From a bacterium (GTDB lineage: Bacteria > Patescibacteriota > Minisyncoccia > Phycocordibacterales > SBAW01), in contig JAUSIO010000038.1 of the NCBI GenBank assembly GCA_030647845.1, positions 1 through 18,689 of the forward strand: 18,689 bases of DNA. The letters are read 5' to 3'. Below, one piece after another: positions 1 through 5,600 of the stretch. The translations under genes were made by a program, and so were the position numbers. The notes under the pieces are model-generated. The model did not search any database, was not told where the DNA came from, and saw nothing but the letters and a program-made list of their open reading frames with translations. Position 1 is the stretch's first letter. Each line of letters begins with the position of its first letter.

Positions 1-82
1 TCTCTGCCTCCGCTGGTTGTCGATTATTGTGTATGATGAACGTCTAGCGTTTAGCATAACACCCGTTTTTTGTAAATCTACT
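1..82. other. Left-edge flank, no supported gene
   Basis: No gene can be supported here. On the minus strand an ATG at 55-57 opens a frame that stays open for 19 codons to the window edge (begins M-L-N-A-R-R-S-S-Y). It could be the first codons of a gene lying to the left, but 57 bases prove nothing. The next plausible upstream signal on that strand is weak. The flank matters mainly because it lies just outside the left copy of a 33-bp direct repeat. Confidence 0.3.
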
Positions 83-115
83 TTACGAACCGTTCTGCAT
101 CTTGTAGAAGTAGGA
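83..115 (-). repeat. Left copy of 33-bp direct repeat (ABC gene 3'-end duplicate)
   Basis: This stretch matches 832-864 at 32 of 33 positions. The only difference is g at 110 versus a at 859, and the first 27 bases are identical. On the minus strand it encodes the same last ten residues, SYFYKMQNGS, plus stop as the ABC exporter gene at 832-2595. The one difference is silent (TAC versus TAT). Similarity stops abruptly at the 5' side: the frame upstream of 115 is open but reads unlike the exporter. The two copies are 749 bp apart and bracket the toxin-antitoxin module. This is either an attachment-site-like duplication or the tail of a lost paralogous exporter gene. Confidence 0.85.
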
Positions 116-142
116 GCTGGTACTTAACCTTTTTTCCACCAT

Positions 143-170
143 GGCAAGGTCTCGCTTTGCTAACCTTGCC
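143..170. repeat. Inverted repeat, 8-bp perfect stem
   Basis: GGCAAGGT at 143-150 and ACCTTGCC at 163-170 form a perfect 8-bp stem with a 12-base loop. It lies between the toxin gene's 3' end and the left 33-bp repeat. On the minus strand it is followed by an A-rich run rather than a T run, so it is not a standard intrinsic terminator. It could be a processing hairpin, a weak terminator of the toxin transcript, or part of the end structure of the islet. Confidence 0.5.
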
Positions 171-181
171 GTAGGCAGACT

Positions 182-206
182 ACCCCTCGCAATTGAAGCA
201 AGGGGT
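182..206 (-). other. Hairpin just beyond the toxin stop codon
   Basis: ACCCCTCGC (182-190) and GCAAGGGGT (198-206) form a 9-bp stem with a single mismatch and a 7-base loop, a few bases after the toxin stop at 210-212 on the minus strand. No U-tract follows it. It may stabilise the 3' end of the toxin mRNA or act as an imperfect terminator, but it lacks the tail needed to call one. Confidence 0.4.
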
Positions 207-209
207 TGT

Positions 210-554
210 TCACAACTGTAGTTGGAGCTTCAGCACATATTCGACGTCGGCAAGTTCGTTTGTGGTGAGACTACCAATCTTTTTCTGCAGACGCAATTTG
301 GAAACGGTTGCGACTTGGTCTGCGGCTGCTTTGCTCTTTTTACCTTTTACTGTGACAAACGCCTCGCTCGGGTAGAGTTTTGCCGTATTTCCCGTAAGGG
401 GTACTACTTGCACTCGCTCAAGAAATTCGTTGGAGATGTCATTGCTCACTACAACCGCAGGCCGTGTCTTTTTTGCTTCGGTACCGATTGCGGGGTCAAA
501 CGATACCCACCATATCTCGCCACGTTTTGGAAAATTAGCGGGCTTTTGTGTCAT
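210..554 (-). CDS. MazF/PemK-type mRNA endoribonuclease toxin
   Basis: A 114-residue protein of the usual MazF length. MazF/PemK toxins are sequence-specific RNases that cleave single-stranded mRNA or other RNA and are held inactive by a labile antitoxin. The family pattern is clear: KRGEIWWVSFDP near residues 10-21, then TRPAVVVSND at 30-39 with the conserved Arg-Pro, VPLTGN at 51-56, and DQVATVSKLRL at 79-89. The ATG at 554 was chosen because the homologous fold starts directly after it; a longer upstream frame adds 27 residues from inside the antitoxin. It overlaps the antitoxin gene by 20 bases, the usual antitoxin-first order with coupled translation. No Shine-Dalgarno motif is close to the ATG. 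Family assignment is firm; the cleavage site is unknown. Confidence 0.9.
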   Translation of the reverse strand: MTQKPANFPKRGEIWWVSFDPAIGTEAKKTRPAVVVSNDISNEFLERVQVVPLTGNTAKLYPSEAFVTVKGKKSKAAADQVATVSKLRLQKKIGSLTTNELADVEYVLKLQLQL

Positions 555-780
555 ATATGTCGCGTAACACGCCTTCGCTCCATTGCTGCGCTTCGCGCTC
601 GCGAGCGCGGTCGGCAGCCATCTGCGCATAGCCATCGCGGAGTGTCGTGCTCGAAATAAGATGCGGCCGTGCTACGTCGCTTAAAAAACGGCCAATGTTA
701 CCGCGCCCTACCCGCCGCTGGAGCGCGCGATATACATCCGCTTCGACCAATACCGTAAGTTTTTTTGTCGCAGTGCTCAT
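535..780 (-). CDS. MazE-like antitoxin
   Basis: An 81-residue protein upstream of and overlapping the toxin gene. The N-terminal part (residues about 8-42, LTVLVEADVYRALQRRVG and following) looks like a beta strand followed by two helices, as in ribbon-helix-helix DNA-binding antitoxins. The charged C-terminal part (GYAQMAADRAREREAQQWSE, about 50-69) resembles the toxin-neutralising tail of MazE-type antitoxins. Start choice: an in-frame ATG at 798 lies upstream of a perfect TATAAT box at 790-795. The ATG at 780, 10 bases downstream of that box, fits transcription better. The protein probably represses its own promoter together with the toxin. The family is inferred from pattern and context; sequence alone does not separate MazE from other small antitoxins. 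Confidence 0.8.
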   Translation of the reverse strand: MSTATKKLTVLVEADVYRALQRRVGRGNIGRFLSDVARPHLISSTTLRDGYAQMAADRAREREAQQWSEGVLRDIYDTKAR

Positions 781-801
781 ATACGTATGATTATACATAT
801 A
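780..801 (-). promoter_or_regulatory. Toxin-antitoxin promoter with overlapping operator-like inverted repeat
   Basis: On the minus strand a perfect -10 box, TATAAT, occupies 790-795. A weak -35 candidate TTGCGT sits at 812-817 with a 16-base spacer. Overlapping the -10 is an imperfect inverted repeat: TATACGTAT at 780-788 and ATACATATA at 793-801, 9-bp arms with one mismatch and a 4-base centre. The inner half, ATACGTAT, is itself a perfect palindrome. This is the expected place for autorepression by the MazE/MazF complex. The predicted transcript start is about 2-4 bases before the ATG at 780, so the mRNA would be nearly leaderless. Confidence 0.55.
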
Positions 802-831
802 CCTTTCGACAACGCAAACGCGACTGTATTG

Positions 832-864
832 TTACGAACCGTTCTGCATCTTGTAGAAATAGGA
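832..864 (-). repeat. Right copy of 33-bp direct repeat, 3' end of ABC exporter gene
   Basis: These are the last ten codons and stop of the intact ABC exporter gene, duplicated at 83-115 with one silent mismatch. Because the repeat starts exactly at the stop codon and covers only the gene's 3' tip, it resembles the core of an attachment site that rebuilds a gene end after integration. No integrase gene lies between the two copies. Confidence 0.85.
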
Positions 865-2595
865 ATCTTTGTTTTTGAGCAACTCGCTCGGCGCGCCCCG
901 CTCGACAATGCACCCTTGGTCGAGCACTAAAATAGTGTCTGCCTCGGCAACGGTCGATGGGCGGTGCGCGATGATAAAAACCGTAACCAACCCGTGCAAC
1001 TTGGCGATTGCCTCTTGTATCAGCTTTTCCGACTCGTGGTCCAAGGCGCTGGTTGCCTCGTCGAGTATGAGGAGCGCAGGCTTGCCGGCAAGCGCCCTCG
1101 CAAGCACAATCCGCTGGCGCTGACCGCCCGAAAGCAGAACACCGCGGTCTCCAACGGTCGTTTTGTACCCTTCGGTAAGCCCCGCTATAAAATCGTGTAT
1201 ATTGGCTTGCTTGGCGGCCAACACAATATCTTCGGTGCTCAAGACATCGTTGTAAAAACGGATGTTGTCTTCTATCGTGCTGTTAAAAAGGAACGCATCT
1301 TGCGGCACGTAGCTTATCTGCTTGCGCCACGAGTCGAGAGACACTTCCTCGACCGGCGCACCGTCAACAACAAGCTCACCCGTAGTTGGTTTAAAAAGCC
1401 GCAGGAGCAAGTCGGCGACCGAGGTTTTGCCAGCGCCCGAGGGTCCGATGAGCCCGACAGTCTCTCCCGCCTTGACCTCAAAGTCAACGCTATCGAGTAC
1501 CGGCTTACCCTCGCTGTAGGCAAAAGAAACCTTCCTAAATTCTAGTATGTCGCCAAACACAAACGGCTTGTCTCCAGCACTCTTGGCTTCTCGGTGCACT
1601 TCAAGTTGGCGTTTAAAGGCAATGATGTTCTGTGCGTAAGGCAAGTACTCAGTGACGGCGTGCAGGGCATTTTGTCCAGATTCAAGATACGTAAATATTT
1701 TTTGGATAAGATATATAGTCGCAGCAAACGCAATAATGCTAAAATTCGGGGAGTGGTACGTGAGCAAAAATAATACCACTACCATAACCAAACTCGCCGG
1801 TTGGAAGAGGCTACCGCTCAGCGAACGCACCAGTGCCTGCCGTATTGAGAGCGTGCGCAAGAGTCCTATTTGTGCGTCTCCCTCCTCTATGGAGGCTCTC
1901 TCTGCCCCTGCGGCCTTTATAGACTTTATCCCAACAATATGCTCGCTTAAGAATTGGGAAAACTTTTTTTCTGAATATGCCGCACTCTCGGCGATACCTC
2001 GCGTGCTACGCAGGAGCGGCCGCACCATAAAAAACAAAACGGCTCCGCCCAAGAGCGTGTACATGGTTATGGTCGGCGATATGTTAAGCGCAACCAAGAG
2101 ATACATCAAAAAACCGCTAAACGATTGTATGACCTGCCCAGCGGCGCCTAAAAGATTCCCTGTACATTGTATATCGCGTACCAATGTGTTGTGCATAGTG
2201 CCTATTTTTTGCTTAAGCAAAAACGGCCAAGAGGCGTACATAGTGCGGTGCAGGACATCCTCGCTTTCCCTGCCTAAAAAGTCGGCGGCTATCCAGCCAC
2301 GGATATAGCCAAACACCACTACCGACATAGCACGGAGGATAAAAAGCCCCAGTATAAAGCCGAGCAAGTAGCGGAAGGTAAATGGCAAGTGCAGGAATGC
2401 AAAAAACCCTTGTATTGTTTTTGTAATAAAGTCGGGTGTCTCACCAATACCACCGTTAAAAAATGCGATGAGTGGTATGACCGCGTTGATGCCAATGCCT
2501 TCCAACACCGCACTCACGAGCCCGAGCACGGTGAGCGCAATGACATGAGCGCGATATTCGCGGAACGTGTTCCAAAGGATGCGTATGGTGTACAT
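832..2595 (-). CDS. ABC exporter, TMD-NBD fusion, probable lipid-linked glycan flippase
   Basis: A 587-residue half-transporter of the type I exporter fold, expected to act as a dimer in the cytoplasmic membrane. Residues 1-310 are hydrophobic with about six membrane segments (for example around 18-46, 77-98, 158-172, 178-193, 266-280, 284-300). The ATPase domain follows: Walker A GPSGAGKTS at 384-392, signature LSGGQR at 488-493, Walker B LLILDEATSALD at 508-519, H-loop His at 544. The N-terminal half (TVLGLVSAVLEGIGINAV) resembles MsbA/PglK-like exporters that flip lipid-linked oligosaccharides. Its place after sugar-activation genes supports glycan export, though the substrate cannot be read from sequence. 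The ATG at 2595 follows the aminotransferase stop by one base. Its extreme 3' end is duplicated at 83-115. Confidence 0.88.
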   Translation of the reverse strand: MYTIRILWNTFREYRAHVIALTVLGLVSAVLEGIGINAVIPLIAFFNGGIGETPDFITKTIQGFFAFLHLPFTFRYLLGFILGLFILRAMSVVVFGYIRGWIAADFLGRESEDVLHRTMYASWPFLLKQKIGTMHNTLVRDIQCTGNLLGAAGQVIQSFSGFLMYLLVALNISPTITMYTLLGGAVLFFMVRPLLRSTRGIAESAAYSEKKFSQFLSEHIVGIKSIKAAGAERASIEEGDAQIGLLRTLSIRQALVRSLSGSLFQPASLVMVVVLFLLTYHSPNFSIIAFAATIYLIQKIFTYLESGQNALHAVTEYLPYAQNIIAFKRQLEVHREAKSAGDKPFVFGDILEFRKVSFAYSEGKPVLDSVDFEVKAGETVGLIGPSGAGKTSVADLLLRLFKPTTGELVVDGAPVEEVSLDSWRKQISYVPQDAFLFNSTIEDNIRFYNDVLSTEDIVLAAKQANIHDFIAGLTEGYKTTVGDRGVLLSGGQRQRIVLARALAGKPALLILDEATSALDHESEKLIQEAIAKLHGLVTVFIIAHRPSTVAEADTILVLDQGCIVERGAPSELLKNKDSYFYKMQNGS

Positions 2596-2596
2596 G

Positions 2597-3931
2597 TTAT
2601 GTCAACCGTACAAAGCCCGACTCTGGTAACCCTCCGCGTAACCGTCTGTGTACCACCCCGCGCCGGAGTGCCTCCGCTAAACTGCCAAAAACAGCGTCAA
2701 CTGCTTTGGCATAGTGGACAATATCTGCAGGTTTGTGTGCATAACTCACATACATGGTCGGCGTCGCGAGGTATTCGTATCGTAGCATTTCTTGAGTAAA
2801 GAGTGCTTTGAGTGCTTGAGCGTCCGGGTGGGTAAACGTAAAATTGATAAAAGCACCCGGGCCTTCGACCACAATGGGCAACTCGTGTTTTTTTGCGAGC
2901 CTCTGCCACTCCCGACCGATGAGCCAACCCACCCGCTCGACATACTGGTCGATATGTACGCGCTCTAGTTTGCGTAGTGTTGCGAGTGCGGCGGCAGGAC
3001 CGATGCGCTCAGAATGGTATGTGCTGCTTATAAACGATGCGTGCGCTTCGCGCATAACTTTTTTCTTTCCAACAAGTGCCGCCATCGGGTAGCCGTTGCT
3101 TATCGCTTTGCTGTATATAGCAATATCCGGAATAACGCCAAAGCGTGTGTGTGCGCCAGGGAAGCCGAGCCGGAAGCCCGAAGATATCTCGTCAAAAATA
3201 AGTACCGCTCCAATGCGGTCGGCAATAGTGCGCACTTTTTTCAAAAAATTATGCTCAGGCTCATGATGCCGCATCGGCTCCATGGCAATAACTCCGATGT
3301 CTTTGTGCTTCCGTACCAGTGCTTCGAGTTCTTCTATCTTATTAAAACTAAACGGCAATGCGCTCCCCGAGAGGGCACGCGGCACGCCGAGCGGCTGGAG
3401 CCCCGGCAACAAGTGCCCATCGAGATTTTTCTTTTTGGCTAGGTTGGTGGCGAGATACCAGTCATGCCAGCCGTGATATCCGCAAAAAGCAACTTTGTCG
3501 CGGCCGCTGTGCGCACGGGCGATGCGCACGGCGATTGCCGCTATCTCACCGCCGCTTCGAGCATAGCGCACCTGGGCCGCCCACGGATGGAGCTTAAGTA
3601 GCAGGTCGGCGAGCTCGACCTCCTCTGGCGAGTTGAGGGTCGACTGGTTGCCTGCGTTGATAACTTTTTTGACCGCCGCGTCTACCTCGCGGTCGGCGTA
3701 GCCAAGCAAATTTGGGCCGACTCCCATGTAACTAAAATCTTTGTAGTGGTTGCCATCGAGGTCCCACACTTCTATACCTTTTGCTTTTGTAAAATATACC
3801 GGCCACCCCTCGCGCAAAAAGCGCTCCGGCTTTTTCGACAACAACGAAACGCCGCCGAGCATCACCTCCTGCGCATGGCGCCACAGCGCTTGTGACTTTT
3901 TTATTTTTTTGCTAGTGTTTTTTTGCTTCAT
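2597..3931 (-). CDS. Class III PLP aminotransferase, glutamate-1-semialdehyde aminotransferase-like
   Basis: A 444-residue enzyme of the GSA/ornithine-type (fold type I, class III) aminotransferase family. Visible landmarks are the cofactor-phosphate segment RSGGE (125-129), GYHGWHDW (151-158), FDEISSGFR (246-254) whose Asp pairs with the PLP ring nitrogen, and SKAISNGYP (274-282) with the predicted Schiff-base lysine at 275. Length is normal for the family. It is unlikely to be the tetrapyrrole enzyme HemL, since it sits between an SpsF-type cytidylyltransferase and a glycan exporter, a setting where GSA-like enzymes act in surface polysaccharide pathways. The exact substrate is unknown. ATG at 3931 was preferred (20-base overlap with the upstream gene); an in-frame ATG at 3946 is equally possible. 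The operon runs SpsF, this gene, ABC exporter. Confidence 0.85.
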   Translation of the reverse strand: MKQKNTSKKIKKSQALWRHAQEVMLGGVSLLSKKPERFLREGWPVYFTKAKGIEVWDLDGNHYKDFSYMGVGPNLLGYADREVDAAVKKVINAGNQSTLNSPEEVELADLLLKLHPWAAQVRYARSGGEIAAIAVRIARAHSGRDKVAFCGYHGWHDWYLATNLAKKKNLDGHLLPGLQPLGVPRALSGSALPFSFNKIEELEALVRKHKDIGVIAMEPMRHHEPEHNFLKKVRTIADRIGAVLIFDEISSGFRLGFPGAHTRFGVIPDIAIYSKAISNGYPMAALVGKKKVMREAHASFISSTYHSERIGPAAALATLRKLERVHIDQYVERVGWLIGREWQRLAKKHELPIVVEGPGAFINFTFTHPDAQALKALFTQEMLRYEYLATPTMYVSYAHKPADIVHYAKAVDAVFGSLAEALRRGVVHRRLRGGLPESGFVRLT

Positions 3932-4685
3932 ATACCGTGTCTTCATGCAGTGATTTTTGATACCCTTCGTCGCGTACGATTGGGCTATTGATTGCCGCAA
4001 CCTCGGGATGCTCCTCAAGATAGCGTACTATTGCCTCCATCGAAAGGTCGGGGACGTGGGCAACTATATTGGTAAGCACTTGGTAGTCGCTCTGTTCGTC
4101 AAGCGTCAAGCGAACGGCCGAGATGTCCCAGTCATTCCTGACCTCTACAACTCTAAATCGCTTGGGGTGGTTCCATATAAACGGGGTCACATGCTCGCGC
4201 TCGGAGTGGAGCGTAGCATCGCGCCACGCCGCCTCAAGTGCTGTAAAGGAAAAAATCTCGGTGTCCATGCCATCGGGGAAGGTCGTGGTCGTCCGCCCAG
4301 TCGAGATATAATCGCACTCCCCTTTTTCTTTGCCTTGTTCGTACTCGCTTACTACTTGGTCGATAACAGCCGGGTCTATAAGCGGACAGTCGGCAGTGAT
4401 GCGGCAGACGTCTTCGGCTCCAACACTTTTTGCGCACTGGTAGTAGCGGTCGAGCACATCGTTAAGATTCCCTCGAAATATTTTTATATCATTTTCTTTG
4501 CAAAAAAGTTCTATCGCGTCATCCTCTTTTTCGGTCGAGGTGGCGACAATCACACGCCCAATCTTTTTTGCTTTTTTGACCTGCCACACCGTGTGCCCCA
4601 ACACGGTGGTGTAGCCCAGCGGCAACAACACCTTCCCCGGCAACCGCGTCGACCCCATCCGCGCTTGGATAATGGCGGTGATCAT
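3912..4685 (-). CDS. SpsF-type cytidylyltransferase (copy 1)
   Basis: A 257-residue nucleotidyltransferase of the SpsF/CMP-sugar synthetase-like family, which activates acidic or unusual sugars with CTP for surface glycans. It begins IIQARMGSTRLPGKV (5-19), the nucleotide-binding loop of the family, followed by FRGNLNDVLDRYY (70-82) and ITADCPLID (96-104), the metal-site region. It is the first gene of minus operon A. A promoter-like sequence (TTGAAT at 4714-4719, TATAGT at 4692-4697) places the transcript start at about the A of its ATG, so it may be leaderless. A second, diverged copy lies at 15999-16760. The family is firm; whether the substrate is pseudaminic acid or another sugar is not. 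Confidence 0.87.
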   Translation of the reverse strand: MITAIIQARMGSTRLPGKVLLPLGYTTVLGHTVWQVKKAKKIGRVIVATSTEKEDDAIELFCKENDIKIFRGNLNDVLDRYYQCAKSVGAEDVCRITADCPLIDPAVIDQVVSEYEQGKEKGECDYISTGRTTTTFPDGMDTEIFSFTALEAAWRDATLHSEREHVTPFIWNHPKRFRVVEVRNDWDISAVRLTLDEQSDYQVLTNIVAHVPDLSMEAIVRYLEEHPEVAAINSPIVRDEGYQKSLHEDTVYEAKKH

Positions 4686-4691
4686 GGTGGC

Positions 4692-4719
4692 ACTATACTA
4701 TCTTCCCTCTCTTATTCAA
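4692..4719 (-). promoter_or_regulatory. Promoter of minus operon A
   Basis: Minus-strand -10 TATAGT (4692-4697, five of six consensus bases) and -35 TTGAAT (4714-4719, four of six) are separated by 16 bases. The predicted start of transcription falls at about 4685, which is the first base of the SpsF copy 1 ATG. This implies a leaderless mRNA. No Shine-Dalgarno motif precedes that ATG. Confidence 0.5.
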
Positions 4720-4721
4720 CC

Positions 4722-4750
4722 TTGAGAATCTGCTTAATTCACGTTAATCT
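4722..4750 (+). promoter_or_regulatory. Promoter of plus operon B
   Basis: A -35 TTGAGA (4722-4727, five of six consensus bases) is followed after 17 bases by a poor -10 TAATCT (4745-4750). The transcript would start at about 4757, right at the ATG at 4758. It lies back to back with the operon A promoter, with only two bases between the two -35 boxes, inside a 72-bp divergent region. Weak by the -10 box, but this is the only sensible position for the operon B promoter. Confidence 0.35.
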
Positions 4751-4757
4751 CAACTAT

Positions 4758-5600
4758 ATGCGTGTGTTGCTTACTGGCTCGACGGGGCTCTTGGGGAGAA
4801 GTATTAGTCGCGTCCTCGCCCAAAGAGGCCACGAGGTAATCCCGTTTACCGACCGGCTGGAAGAGCCCGAGTTTAAAAACCACTATACAGGCCCGTACGA
4901 CTGGGTCGTCCACACGGCAGCCCTTACCGACACCAAGGCGTGCGAGCGCGAGCGTGAGCGTTGTTGGCAGGTAAACGCGCTCGGCACCCAGAGGCTCCGA
5001 GACATAGCAAAGGCCGCCGGTGCGCGCTTTTTGTATATCTCGACGGCATCAGTTTTTTCTGGGATAGAAGGAAACGACAAAGAGTACGACATACCGTACC
5101 CGCAAAATTTTTACAATCTTTCAAAGTTTGCCGGCGAGATTTTTGCAGGCGAGTATGACAAAACCACCATCGTCCGCACCAACGTCATAGGCCTCCACAA
5201 GGCCGGCTCGCACGGGAAAAATTTTATTGACTGGCTGATTGAGTCTTTTACCTCAAACTCCGACATCCGCCTCTTTACCGATATCATAATCAACCCCCTT
5301 AGCCCCACGACTATTGCAGAGCAACTCGAGACCATTCTTACCGAACAAGAGCACAAACCAATTCTGCATCTCACGAGTAGCGACCGTATCTCAAAGGCCG
5401 CGATAGGAAAGATAGTTTTGAAGCGATTTCCTACCTATCGGGGTACCATAACCGAAGCCACCAGCACATCCTCGGGAGCTGTCCCAACCCCAAAGGAGAT
5501 GTGGCTCAACAGTGACCAGACCGCTCAGTGGTTTGTTATAAACAGGCCTTCCGTAGAAGAGGAAATAGAAAAAATCTTCACCGAACACAGCCACGTATGA
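4758..5600 (+). CDS. RmlD-like NAD(P)-dependent sugar epimerase/reductase (extended SDR)
   Basis: A 280-residue extended short-chain dehydrogenase. The dinucleotide-binding loop GSTGLLG is at 7-13, STASVF at 95-100 supplies the catalytic Ser/Thr, and Y119-N-L-S-K123 is the YxxxK pair. The compact length, the HTAALTDTKACE segment (52-63) and the NVIGLH segment resemble dTDP-4-dehydrorhamnose reductase (RmlD) more than the longer epimerases. It probably reduces or epimerises a keto-sugar, here perhaps a nucleotide sugar or nonulosonate precursor rather than rhamnose, as no RmlA, RmlB or RmlC is in the window. The ATG at 4758 was chosen because the Rossmann strand MRVLLTG starts there; the frame happens to stay open far upstream across the opposite-strand gene. 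It heads operon B and overlaps the next gene by four bases (ATGA). Confidence 0.82.
   Translation: MRVLLTGSTGLLGRSISRVLAQRGHEVIPFTDRLEEPEFKNHYTGPYDWVVHTAALTDTKACERERERCWQVNALGTQRLRDIAKAAGARFLYISTASVFSGIEGNDKEYDIPYPQNFYNLSKFAGEIFAGEYDKTTIVRTNVIGLHKAGSHGKNFIDWLIESFTSNSDIRLFTDIIINPLSPTTIAEQLETILTEQEHKPILHLTSSDRISKAAIGKIVLKRFPTYRGTITEATSTSSGAVPTPKEMWLNSDQTAQWFVINRPSVEEEIEKIFTEHSHV

Noticed and set aside
1..57. Partial minus-strand gene starting at 57
   Set aside because: Only 19 open codons to the edge with no similarity that I recognise; too short to support a gene call.
143..206. The two hairpins after the toxin gene as an intrinsic terminator
   Set aside because: Neither stem is followed by a T-run on the minus strand, so they are reported only as inverted repeats.
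1652..2308. Plus-strand open frame of about 218 codons opposite the ABC exporter
   Set aside because: No recognisable domain and wholly inside the membrane-domain coding region of a well-supported minus-strand gene.
2597..3931. Calling the class III aminotransferase hemL (tetrapyrrole biosynthesis)
   Set aside because: No other heme genes are present, and the operon is a sugar-activation and export operon; GSA-like enzymes also occur in polysaccharide clusters.
3957..4757. The reading frame of the RmlD-like gene stays open for 800 bases upstream on the plus strand
   Set aside because: It runs antisense through the SpsF copy 1 gene, whose minus-strand protein has clear motifs, and the SDR fold begins exactly at the ATG at 4758. 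The extension is a chance open frame.
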